From Prevotella dentasini JCM 15908 (lineage in GTDB: Bacteria > Bacteroidota > Bacteroidia > Bacteroidales > Bacteroidaceae), in assembly GCF_000614065.1 (NCBI RefSeq), contig NZ_BAKG01000008.1, positions 1 through 64,000 of the forward strand: a stretch of DNA of 64,000 bases. Direction: 5' to 3'. This document shows, one piece after another, positions 47,269 to 55,364 of the stretch. Below the pieces are notes generated by a model. It was not told the DNA's origin and did not search any database. It worked only from the letters and a program-made list of their open reading frames with translations. Positions within the stretch are counted from its first letter, which is position 1; every line of letters starts with the position of its first letter. The translations under genes were made by a program, and so were the position numbers.

Positions 47269-48405
47269 ATGAACGAAAATAGAAAAATCCGCGTAGCCAT
47301 CACACACGGCGATACCAACGGCATAGGATATGAACTCATCTTCAAGACTTTTGCCGAGCCGGAGATGCTCGAGCTTTGCACACCTATAATATATGGCTCG
47401 CCCAAAGTTGCGACCTATCACCGCAACGCGCTCGGCATAGAAGCCAATTTTACCATTGTGGCGGATGCGTCGGAGGTGAAGGACGGACGGGTGAACTTCC
47501 TGCCCGTGTTCGACGAGGAAATAAAGGTAGAACTCGGACAGCCTACCGAGGAATCGGGTACGGCAGGACTGAAAGCCATCGACCGTGCCTTGGCCGACTA
47601 TCGTGAGGGAGCCTACGACGTCTTGGTTACAGCTCCGATGGACAACAACGAGCAGTTTCATTTCAGCGGGCAGAGCCGTTACATAGAAGACCATCTTGAG
47701 GTTGAGGAGCAGGGACTGTCGCTATTGGTCAACGAGCGGATGCGCGTAGCACTCGCAACGCGCAATTTGCCGCTGAAGCAGGTGGCAGAATCTGTCACGG
47801 CAGAGAGCGTCAGGCAGAAAGCCACTACGCTCTTCAACGCACTGCGCCGCGATTTCCGCATATCCAATCCACGTATAGCCGTGCTTGCCCTCAATCCGAA
47901 GGCAGGCGATAACGGTCTGTTGGGTTCTGAAGAGCAGGAAGTCATTCTCCCTGCCATAGAAGAATTGTCGGAGAATGGCGTTCAGGCGTTCGGCCCGTAT
48001 GCCGCAGACAAGTTCTTCGGCGACTTCTCCGTAGAGCAGTTTGACGGAGTCTTGGCAATGTATTACGACCAAGGCCTTACACCGTTCCGTTCGTTCTCTT
48101 GCAACGACGGTGTCAACTATCTGGCAGGACTTCCCCTTGTCCGCACCGCCCCGGAACTTTCCGCAGGATACGACATAGCCGGAAAGGGCATTGCAGACGA
48201 GCAGCCCCTCCGCCATGCTATCTATCTTGCCATTGACATATTCCGCCACCGGGAAGAATATGACGAGCCGATGGACAATCCGCTGCCCAAGCTTTATAAG
48301 GAGAAACGGGACGAAAGCGACAAGGTGCGTTTCGCCATACCCAAGCGCAGAGACGACCGCACACCGCGCAACAATCACCGTGAGGAGCAGAAGAGCGGAG
48401 AATAG
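47269..48405 (+). CDS. pdxA: 4-hydroxythreonine-4-phosphate dehydrogenase
   Basis: 378 residues. It oxidises 4-phosphohydroxy-L-threonine with NAD in the DXP-dependent pyridoxal phosphate pathway. The start RVAITHGDTNGIGYELIFKTF matches the family GDPxGIGPE region with changes common in Bacteroidota. DVLVTAPMDN, SGQSRYIEDHL with the metal-binding His, MYYDQGLTPFR and the C-terminal IADEQPLRHAIYLA are present. The last 25 residues are a charged tail. It follows rlmN and DUF4837 with a gap of 174 bases. Confidence 0.92.
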   Translation: MNENRKIRVAITHGDTNGIGYELIFKTFAEPEMLELCTPIIYGSPKVATYHRNALGIEANFTIVADASEVKDGRVNFLPVFDEEIKVELGQPTEESGTAGLKAIDRALADYREGAYDVLVTAPMDNNEQFHFSGQSRYIEDHLEVEEQGLSLLVNERMRVALATRNLPLKQVAESVTAESVRQKATTLFNALRRDFRISNPRIAVLALNPKAGDNGLLGSEEQEVILPAIEELSENGVQAFGPYAADKFFGDFSVEQFDGVLAMYYDQGLTPFRSFSCNDGVNYLAGLPLVRTAPELSAGYDIAGKGIADEQPLRHAIYLAIDIFRHREEYDEPMDNPLPKLYKEKRDESDKVRFAIPKRRDDRTPRNNHREEQKSGE

Positions 48406-48579
48406 AATTGCCGCGCGGACTTCTCCGCACGCAGAAACTACGTAACTGTAGGGACAGATGCTCCCGTCTGTCTGCTTCCATTTATCGGGTCTGTCGGATA
48501 AGCGGGGGCATCCGTCTCTGCGGAAGATACATTTTCAATGACACTTTCCCGTTTCCGGGACTGCTATCGGGATATTGCT

Positions 48580-49581
48580 ATGGACAAGAAGTATCAGAAC
48601 GCCTTTTTTATCTTCGGTATTGTCGTGCTCGTGGTCATGGTTACGCAGCTCGACTTTGCCGAGGTGTGGCAGGGACTGCAGCATGCCGGCTACTGGTTCT
48701 TTGCCGTTGTCGCGCTTTGGGCGTTCCTTTACATTTTCAATACGGCTTCATGGTATATCATTATCCGCAGTCAGGAAAAGGCGGAGGGGGCAGTACGTGT
48801 GAGGATACCGTTCTGGTGGCTCTACAAGATTTCCGTGTCGGGCTTTGCGCTCAATTATGCCACTCCCGGCGGACTGATGGGCGGAGAGCCTTACCGCATC
48901 ATGGAGCTTGCTCCGCGGATAGGCACGGAGCGAGCCGCCTCGTCGGTATTGCTCTTCGTGATGACACACATATTCAGCCATTTTTGGTTCTGGTTGCTTT
49001 CGTGTGCGCTTTTTGTTCTCACGCGTCCCGTAAATCTGCTGATGGGCACGCTGTTGTCGCTGGTCGGAACTTTCTGTCTGGCAGCGATATGGTTCTTTCT
49101 TTCGGGCTACAGAAAGGGACTTGCCGTCCGTGCGATGAACCTTCTGCGCCACATTCCCGGCGTAAGGAGATGGGCACGGGGATACATTGAGGCCCATTCC
49201 GGGCAATTGGGAAAGATAGACCAGCAGATAGCTGCCCTGCACAACCAAACCCCTAAGACTTTCGTGCTGGTTGTCCTGAGCGAGCTGCTCTGCCGTATCT
49301 GCAGCGCGTTGGAAGTGTTCTTCATCCTGTTGGTGTTGTTTCCAAGTGTCAACTATATTGATTGTATTCTTGTCATAGCCTTTACGACGCTCTTTGCCAA
49401 TATGCTTTTTTTCATGCCCTTGCAGCTGGGCGGCCGGGAGGGAGGTTTCCTGATGTCGGTTTCGGCTTTGGGGCTGACTGCGAGTGCCGGCATCTTCGTC
49501 GCACTCATTGTCCGCATCCGCGAGCTGATATGGACTGCCATCGGCTTGCTGCTGATAAAGTTGGAGAAGCGACACAGTTAA
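48580..49581 (+). CDS. Lysylphosphatidylglycerol synthase TM-region / UPF0104 flippase-like membrane protein
   Basis: 333 residues from MDKKYQNAFFIFG, with about eight hydrophobic helices. LYIFNTASWYIIIRSQ, ALNYATPGGLMGGEPYRIMEL and PLQLGGREGGFLMSVSALG are signatures of the UPF0104/AglD-like family, which includes the flippase half of MprF. Its substrate may be a lipid or lipid-linked sugar. The upstream start at 48538 is possible but adds an atypical charged stretch. Confidence 0.85.
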   Translation: MDKKYQNAFFIFGIVVLVVMVTQLDFAEVWQGLQHAGYWFFAVVALWAFLYIFNTASWYIIIRSQEKAEGAVRVRIPFWWLYKISVSGFALNYATPGGLMGGEPYRIMELAPRIGTERAASSVLLFVMTHIFSHFWFWLLSCALFVLTRPVNLLMGTLLSLVGTFCLAAIWFFLSGYRKGLAVRAMNLLRHIPGVRRWARGYIEAHSGQLGKIDQQIAALHNQTPKTFVLVVLSELLCRICSALEVFFILLVLFPSVNYIDCILVIAFTTLFANMLFFMPLQLGGREGGFLMSVSALGLTASAGIFVALIVRIRELIWTAIGLLLIKLEKRHS

Positions 49582-50061
49582 AGTAGGCTTTCCTGTGTAT
49601 CCCCGTTCGTCGTTTGCAGAGTTGGGGGAAAGTTCCGTTGCCATGCCTGCGGGTAGGATCAGGCAAGTCGGAAGAAGCCGGAACGCATATAGCATAACGG
49701 GGAGAATATATCCGTTTAGTCCCTAAAAGTCTTTAGAGAAATCAGGAAGCGGGATGCCGTAGATAACCTCTTTGGCCGGAGTTTATTACCACCGCTTGGT
49801 AATTGAATTACCATCGGTTGGTAATCCGATTACCATCGGTTGGTAATTCGATTACCATCGGTTGGTAATTTTGCCATTATCTATTATATCCTAAAGGATG
49901 GTGCGTTTGTTGTCTGTGAAGTGTGGTATGGTGTGCGGATACGATAGTGTTTCTTGCCCACAGCCTGAGAGTTTGTTTTTATCCCGGACTCGCGCAGTCG
50001 TTGTTAAAAACTGCCAAAATTGCAGACTTCTCGAAATAAATCGGTAATTTTGTCAGCCATA
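49582..50061. other. Intergenic region upstream of the sigma-54 activator
   Basis: About 480 bases. The distinctive content is the four-copy palindrome array at 49786-49868. No clear -7/-33 promoter was found between the array and the activator gene. Confidence 0.5.
49786..49868. repeat. Four tandem TTACCA-N5-TGGTAA palindromes, 22-bp period
   Basis: Units at 49786-49802 (TTACCACCGCTTGGTAA) and at 49808-49824, 49830-49846, 49852-49868 (each TTACCATCGGTTGGTAA), separated by 5 bases. The period of 22 bp puts all units on the same helix face. It lies about 190 bases upstream of the activator gene. Not a CRISPR array: the spacers are too short. Confidence 0.85.
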
Positions 50062-51291
50062 ATGAACGATAAAGAACTCCAACGCGTCAAGCAACGCTAC
50101 AATATAGTAGGTAACCATAGCGGACTGAACCGTGCCCTTGATGTCGCCCTGCAGGTGGCACCGACCGACCTTTCCGTGCTCATTATCGGAGAGAGCGGTG
50201 TCGGTAAGGAGATTATTCCGCGTGTCATACACGACAATTCACCCCGCCGCCGTGAGAAATACTTTGCCATCAACTGCGGTTCCATTCCGGAAGGAACGAT
50301 TGACAGCGAACTTTTCGGACATGAGAAAGGCTCGTTTACGGGTGCCGTTGGCGAGAGTGAGGGCTATTTCGGCATTGCCAACAAGGGCACCATCTTCCTT
50401 GACGAAGTGGGGGAGCTGCCTATGGCTACGCAGGCACGTCTTCTGCGCGTGCTGGAAACGGGCGAATACATCCGCGTAGGCGGTCAGGAAATCCGCAAGA
50501 CCGACGTGCGCATCGTGGCAGCAACCAACGTCAACATGCGCAAGGCCATCAGCGAGGGGAAGTTCCGCGAAGATTTGTTCTATCGTCTCAATACCATCCC
50601 TATTCAGATGCCGCCACTTCGCGACCGCGGCGATGACATTCTGCTTCTGTTCCGCCTCTTTGCGCTGCAAATGGCAGACAAGTACCGTCTCCCTAAAATA
50701 ACGTTGGCAGAGGATGCCAAGCAGATAATGCTCCATTATAAGTGGCCCGGCAATGTACGCCAGCTGAAGAACATAACCGAGCAGATGTCTGTCCTCAGTG
50801 AGCAGCGCGAGATTACGGCCGAGATGCTGACGCACTTCATTCCCCGGGATATGGAGACGACGCAGCTGGCAGTCGTGCAGGGAGCAGGGGGCAGCCACAC
50901 TTACGAAAGCGAGCGCGACATTCTTTATAAGATACTCTACGAGCTGCGCGGAAACGTCAGCGACCTGCGGCGCGACCTCAACAACGTGCGCAAGCAGCTG
51001 GAAGAGAGCCGGCAGCTGAACGGGGCGGCGGGCTTTCAGCCCATTCCCTCCAAATCGTCGAACACGCTGCCGGCTGCCCCTATAAAGCGGCAGGTGGATT
51101 TGGTAGAAGATGCCGAGGCTGAAGAAATATCCGAGCCGGAGACCCTCAATCTCAACGATGTGGGCAAGCAGATGGTAGAGAAAGCTCTTGAACGCAACGG
51201 CGGAAACAGGAAGAAAGCCGCACAGGAACTCGGTATCAGCGACAGAACCTTATACAGAAGAATCAAATTGTATGGACTTGACAATGCTTAA
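50062..51291 (+). CDS. Sigma-54-dependent transcriptional activator without sensory domain
   Basis: 409 residues. It begins almost directly with the AAA+ domain: Walker A IIGESGVGKE (41-50), the sigma-54 contact loop GSFTGA (90-95), Walker B IFLDEVGEL (111-119), and FREDLFYRLNTIPIQMPPLRDR. A variable linker (about 265-355) follows, then a Fis-type HTH: NRKKAAQELGISDRTLYRRIKLYGL. With no receiver or PAS domain, activity must be set by expression or a partner. It overlaps lptE by 20 bases, the usual Bacteroidales order activator-lptE-TPR-secG. Confidence 0.93.
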   Translation: MNDKELQRVKQRYNIVGNHSGLNRALDVALQVAPTDLSVLIIGESGVGKEIIPRVIHDNSPRRREKYFAINCGSIPEGTIDSELFGHEKGSFTGAVGESEGYFGIANKGTIFLDEVGELPMATQARLLRVLETGEYIRVGGQEIRKTDVRIVAATNVNMRKAISEGKFREDLFYRLNTIPIQMPPLRDRGDDILLLFRLFALQMADKYRLPKITLAEDAKQIMLHYKWPGNVRQLKNITEQMSVLSEQREITAEMLTHFIPRDMETTQLAVVQGAGGSHTYESERDILYKILYELRGNVSDLRRDLNNVRKQLEESRQLNGAAGFQPIPSKSSNTLPAAPIKRQVDLVEDAEAEEISEPETLNLNDVGKQMVEKALERNGGNRKKAAQELGISDRTLYRRIKLYGLDNA

Positions 51292-51810
51292 ACGCTTCAT
51301 TCGCTTGCAAGGGGCAGGCTTTGCCTGTGCCGTCTGCCTTCTCTGCATGGCTTCCTGCTCGGTCAGCTACAAGTTTAACGGGGCAAGCATAGACTATACC
51401 AAGGTACATACCATACAGATAGCCGACTTTCCTATCCGTGCCACCTATGTCTGGGGGCCGATGCTCCGATGTTCAACAACGAGTTGAAAGACATCTTTGC
51501 CAATCATACGCGTCTCCAGCAGGTGAAACGCAATGGAGACATGAAGATAGAAGGCGAGATTACACAGTATCAGCAACGTAACAAAAGCGTATCAAGCGAA
51601 GGATATTCCGCCCAGACCGAGCTTTCAATGACGGTCAGCGTACGGTTCGTCAACAATACCAATCATAACGAAGACTTTGAAAGAGAGTTTACGGCTACCG
51701 CAAGCTATGAGAGCACAAAGAGTCTGAACAGCGTGCAGGAAGAGCTTGTACGGCAGATGGTCAAGGATTTGACCGATCAAATCTTCAATGCCACGGTTGC
51801 CAACTGGTAA
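51272..51810 (+). pseudogene. lptE: LptE-family LPS-assembly lipoprotein, one frameshift
   Basis: Joined frames give about 180 residues. The signal peptide ends in the lipobox CLLCMASCSVSYKFNGASID, followed by VHTIQIADFPIRATYVWGPM; the second frame continues MFNNELKDIFANHTRLQQVKRNGDMKIEGEITQY, typical of Bacteroidota LptE. LptE plugs the LptD barrel in the outer membrane during LPS export. One base added near 51465 restores the frame. Starts at 51272 or 51284 are both possible and both lie inside the preceding gene. Confidence 0.82.
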
Positions 51811-51834
51811 TCATTAATAGTCATTGCCCAAATT

Positions 51835-52620
51835 ATGGATATAGCGTATCTCATTAATCATCCCGAAGAGCTGAACAAGGAGACCCTTTACGACCTCCGG
51901 AGCCTTCTCGCGCTCTATCCTTATTATCAGCCGGCACGGTTACTGTTGTTGCAGAATCTTTTCCTGCTCCATGATTCAACCTTCGACGAGGAACTGCGCC
52001 GTGCATCGGTCTATATTACCGACCGCCGGGTACTTTTCAATCTTGTTGAAGCCGCCCACTACCAGTTACGTCCACAGCCGAAGCGTGAGTCCAAGTCGCA
52101 AAAGTCGTCTGCGTCTCCACTTCGTCAGTCAGTTGAGCCTGAAAAGAACGCAGAAAAGACTTCCGACCGTACCGTATCGCTCATAGACAGTTTCCTTGAG
52201 CAGATTCCCAAAGACGATTCAAAGCCTGAAGAAAAGCATCGGAAGCCGACGCCTGCCGATGCCACGGTAGACTATGTGGCCTATCTGTTGGAAACAGAGA
52301 ACGAACAGGAGCAGGATGCACCGGAAATGAAAGGTCAGAGTCTTATTGATGACTTTATTATCAAGGAAGGGGGAAAGATGACCCTTCAGGAAGAGACGGA
52401 ATACGAACCGGAGTTGGAAGAGCCGGTTGAAGATGCCGAAAGCGAAGATTCTGGATACTTTACCGAGACCTTGGCACGTATCTATATCAAACAGGGAAGA
52501 TATTCAAAGGCTTTGGAAATAATTCAGCGATTAAATTTGGTATATCCGAAAAAAAATCGTTACTTTGCAGACCAAATCCGTTTTTTGGAGAAATTGATAA
52601 TAAACAATAATAAAAAATAA
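51835..52620 (+). CDS. Conserved tetratricopeptide-like protein of the secG cluster
   Basis: 261 residues. The N-terminus MDIAYLINHPEELNKETLYDLRSLLALYPYYQPARLLLLQNLF is the conserved part; the middle is acidic and low complexity. The C-terminus has a TPR-like pair, TETLARIYIKQGRYSKALEIIQRLNLVYPKKNRYFADQIRFLEKL. No signal peptide. Function unknown; its steady place between lptE and secG in this order suggests a link to envelope biogenesis. Confidence 0.82.
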   Translation: MDIAYLINHPEELNKETLYDLRSLLALYPYYQPARLLLLQNLFLLHDSTFDEELRRASVYITDRRVLFNLVEAAHYQLRPQPKRESKSQKSSASPLRQSVEPEKNAEKTSDRTVSLIDSFLEQIPKDDSKPEEKHRKPTPADATVDYVAYLLETENEQEQDAPEMKGQSLIDDFIIKEGGKMTLQEETEYEPELEEPVEDAESEDSGYFTETLARIYIKQGRYSKALEIIQRLNLVYPKKNRYFADQIRFLEKLIINNNKK

Positions 52621-52628
52621 TACACGAA

Positions 52629-53015
52629 ATGTACCTGTTATTAATAATCCTTATCGTCATTGCAGCCATCCTGATGATTGGCATTGTATTGATTCAAGAA
52701 TCAAAAGGTGGTGGCCTTTCCTCTAACTTCTCGTCTTCCAATGCTATTATGGGCGTTCGTAAGACTACCGATTTTATAGAGAAAGCTACATGGGGTCTGG
52801 CTGTTGCAATGGTAGTTATCAGCGTGGCTACGGCATACGTTGTTCCTTCTGCTACTACTGACGGGAGTGTTATAGAGAAGGCCGCTACCGAAGGCAGTAC
52901 AACCAATCCTAACAACTTGCCTAACTTTGGTGCAAGTCAGCAGAAGCAGGCTGCTCCTGCTGCTCAAGGTGGTGCTCAAAAAGCTCCGGCAGCTCCATCT
53001 GCTCCGGCAAAATAA
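52629..53015 (+). CDS. secG: Preprotein translocase subunit SecG
   Basis: 128 residues. Two hydrophobic helices (LLIILIVIAAILMIGIVLIQ and WGLAVAMVVISVATAYVV) surround ESKGGGLSSNFSSSNAIMG, the SecG hallmark. The C-terminal tail is rich in alanine, glutamine and proline, as in Bacteroidota. It supports SecYE in protein export. It begins 8 bases after the TPR-like gene. Confidence 0.95.
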   Translation: MYLLLIILIVIAAILMIGIVLIQESKGGGLSSNFSSSNAIMGVRKTTDFIEKATWGLAVAMVVISVATAYVVPSATTDGSVIEKAATEGSTTNPNNLPNFGASQQKQAAPAAQGGAQKAPAAPSAPAK

Positions 53016-53045
53016 CGGATAAGACGAAAAAAAGTACGGGAATTA

Positions 53046-53077
53046 TTTGGAAGAACCAACTTAAACCCGTATCTTTG
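53046..53077 (+). promoter_or_regulatory. tRNA-His promoter
   Basis: TTTG at 53046-53049, a 20-base spacer, TATCTTTG at 53070-53077; transcription would start about 20 bases before the tRNA. Confidence 0.7.
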
Positions 53078-53104
53078 CACTCGCTTTTTAAGAGCAAGTA
53101 ATAC

Positions 53105-53182
53105 GGTGGACGTAGTTCAGTTGGTTAGAGCGTCAGATTGTGGTTCTGAATGTCGTGGGTTCGAGTCCCACCTTCCACCCCA
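53105..53182 (+). tRNA. tRNA-His (GTG anticodon)
   Basis: The anticodon arm is TCAGA-TTGTGGT-TCTGA, with anticodon GTG. The T arm reads GTGGG-TTCGAGT-CCCAC. The extra 5' G (53105) faces C73 (53179), the tRNA-His identity pair, and CCA is encoded at 53180-53182. One acceptor-stem position (C6 against T67) is mismatched. Confidence 0.95.
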
Positions 53183-53187
53183 TTGAA

Positions 53188-53229
53188 AAACAGGCGGAAA
53201 TCCGAAAAATAAAGGATTTTCGCCTGTTT
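53188..53229 (+). terminator. Terminator after tRNA-His
   Basis: AAACAGGCGGAAATCC (53188-53203) pairs with GGATTTTCGCCTGTTT (53214-53229) with one wobble, followed by a short T-rich run. Confidence 0.75.
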
Positions 53230-53293
53230 GTATTCTTCCGAAAAAGGCAGAATACTTGTTACAAGTTATCTGAGACAGAACAGATAAAAACAA

Positions 53294-53329
53294 ATAATTG
53301 CCGTAACTTATACAAGTTACGGCAATTAT
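53294..53329 (-). terminator. tmRNA terminator
   Basis: Perfect 16-bp arms ATAATTGCCGTAACTT (53294-53309) and AAGTTACGGCAATTAT (53314-53329) with a 4-base loop. On the minus strand it lies 45 bases after the tmRNA 3' end and is followed by TTGTTTTT. Confidence 0.8.
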
Positions 53330-53374
53330 GCTTTTCTTCTCTTCGTACTATCTCTTGCTCAGAGTAATAAGAAG

Positions 53375-53772
53375 TGGACCTGGTGGGAGTCGAACCCACG
53401 TCCGCACAAGGAAACCATACGCTTTCTACACGTTTATTTCAGCCTTCGATTTTCGTACATCGGCAAGACCTGAACCACCAACCGATGTCTTATCCTCTAA
53501 AATTTCATCCGACCGGCGAGGCACAGCCGAACTATTTCCGATTTAACCTGCATCGCTTAATCTCCGGATTCGGAACAACATCCTCGGAGCAATGTCTCGT
53601 CCAACTATCTAATAGCCGGATAAAGCCAGTAACCTACTGTACTTCGGTTAGGCAGCGAGAGCGTAATTGTTTTCGCCAATTAATTTTTTGATAACTGAGA
53701 TTAAGGAGCCAGCCACCGACGCTCCGCGTGCTTACGTACCATCTCGTCTTGCCGTCAAATCCAAACAAGCCC
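53375..53772 (-). ncRNA. ssrA: Transfer-messenger RNA (tmRNA)
   Basis: About 398 nucleotides. The 5' end GGGCTTG pairs with CAGGTCC near the 3' end (seven pairs, two G-U), next to the T arm GTGGG-TTCGACT-CCCAC. TGGATTTGACGG matches the conserved 5' tRNA-like domain. The tag ORF (53648-53677) reads GGCGAAAACAATTACGCTCT onward and encodes GENNYALAA, the Bacteroidota-type tag. CCA is not encoded; the discriminator A is followed by CTT. It rescues stalled ribosomes with SmpB. A -7 box (TATATTTG on the minus strand) is at 53864-53871. Confidence 0.95.
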
Positions 53773-53973
53773 ATGATGAATAGAGGAGTTCAGAATGTTG
53801 GGCGAGGAGTTCTTCCTGCTTGTACATATTTCTTCCTCTGTCAGTTTTTTAAAAACTGGTTTGCAAATATAGCCCATCTTTTCGTAATTACCAAATAATC
53901 GGCGTGTTATTTTATTTATTTCATATTTGGTATGGACAAAGCGGAATACCCGGAAAATGATGATGGCAGTAGG

Positions 53974-55278
53974 CTAAGATGTTTTTCCGGCTTCTGTCTC
54001 AAGACAGGCCTGTGTATGGTAGGCTACAATAAATGGAAGAATATTGGCAATGGCGACGAGGACGAAGAAGTGGCGGTAGCCCACTTGTTCCTGTAAAAAG
54101 CCCGTAAACCATCCCGATGTCATCAGCGAAAAGGCGGCAATAGCCATTCCAAGTGAATGTTTGAAGATGGAATACTTTCCCTGTGTGAATGATGTGAGGA
54201 ATGTTCCGTATGCCATTATCCCAAAGCCCAGTCCCGATTGTTCTATGATGACACATATATTAATAATGGACAGGGTGGAGACAAAGTTGTAGCTAAGGTA
54301 GATGAACAGCAGTTTGGGCACTGTGAGGGCTACCGTCATAGGGAAAAGGCATCGTCTTAGCCCATAGCGCGATATAGCCATCCCGCCGAAAAAATAGCCA
54401 AAGATGAGTGAGAAAGCTCCGACCGACCCTTGCACCAGACCTAATTCCTGAGGCGATAGGCTCAGTCCGCCATTGCTTCCGGGGTCTATCAGGAAGAGAG
54501 GGGCAATGCGCAGAAACATTCCTTCGGGTATCAGGTAGAGCGAAAGGAATGTCAGCGTAGTCAGATAGTGGGGGTGTGCCATGAATCCTGCCTTTGTTTC
54601 GCGCCACCAGCGTCTTGTCAGTCCGTTCCGCAGTGGTATGGATGGCTTGTCTTTGGGCTGTGGCAGGATAATGGCATGGTAGATGAGGAGGAGAAACTGA
54701 CCTGCTGCCAACAGGCGGAAAGTGGTTGTCCATGATGTGCGGACACCTCGGTTGAGCACTTCCAAGTTACCTGCGACCATGACAGGAACGCCCAAAAAGA
54801 AGACTATAGATAAGAGATAGCAGAGCACGCAAACGTTGGAGATTCTGTGGTTGTGTTGTTTTTTCATACACGTATTGAAAAAACGGGATATGCCCACATC
54901 GTGTAAGGCTCCGGCAATGGCTATTCCTTGAAATCCAAGCATGGTAAGGAGAAACCAATGAGGCGATGATATAGCCTGGCTGATGCCCACCAATCCCAGT
55001 CCGATAATGGCTTCCATTAGCAGAATCCAAACTCTTTTAGACAGGTAGGCAGACACTATGCGTCCTATCCAAGGGCGGAGAATGAAAGGAATCAGAAGCC
55101 ACGACGTGTTTAGGGCTATTGTCCCGTTCGACCGCCCCATCCGATTGAAGAACACCAACGACACCAACAGGGCCACCACATAAGGTAGTCCACGCGTCAG
55201 ATAGAGCGTGGGCAGCCACAACCAATGGCTCTTGCGCCAGTTGGGAATGGGTATTCCGTTGATGATTTCTTCTGCCAT
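53974..55278 (-). CDS. MFS transporter (AmpG-like permease)
   Basis: 434 residues with about twelve hydrophobic segments. The N-terminus WLPTLYLTRGLPYVVALLVSLVFFNRMG and the loop PWIGRIVSAYLSKRVWI resemble AmpG-type muropeptide permeases. It also has GALHDVGISRFF, a charged motif inside a membrane region seen in these Bacteroidales proteins. It starts 86 bases after the fusion gene on the same strand, so co-transcription is likely. Import of a cell-wall fragment or oligosaccharide is an inference from the SpoIID neighbour. Confidence 0.8.
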   Translation of the reverse strand: MAEEIINGIPIPNWRKSHWLWLPTLYLTRGLPYVVALLVSLVFFNRMGRSNGTIALNTSWLLIPFILRPWIGRIVSAYLSKRVWILLMEAIIGLGLVGISQAISSPHWFLLTMLGFQGIAIAGALHDVGISRFFNTCMKKQHNHRISNVCVLCYLLSIVFFLGVPVMVAGNLEVLNRGVRTSWTTTFRLLAAGQFLLLIYHAIILPQPKDKPSIPLRNGLTRRWWRETKAGFMAHPHYLTTLTFLSLYLIPEGMFLRIAPLFLIDPGSNGGLSLSPQELGLVQGSVGAFSLIFGYFFGGMAISRYGLRRCLFPMTVALTVPKLLFIYLSYNFVSTLSIINICVIIEQSGLGFGIMAYGTFLTSFTQGKYSIFKHSLGMAIAAFSLMTSGWFTGFLQEQVGYRHFFVLVAIANILPFIVAYHTQACLETEAGKTS

Positions 55279-55364
55279 TATAGTTGTTGTTATTTGTTCG
55301 GGACTCCAGAACGGTTTTATTTCTCCAGTCGTCCGGAGGTGTTAAGTCTGTCGTGGTCTTTTGC

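Noticed and set aside
49786..49868. Possible CRISPR array
   Set aside because: The repeats are 17-bp palindromes with only 5-base gaps, and no cas gene is present.
53105..53182. tRNA-His as a pseudogene because of the C6/T67 mismatch
   Set aside because: All arms, the anticodon, G-1/C73 pair, encoded CCA, promoter and terminator are intact; a single mismatch is tolerable or a sequence error.
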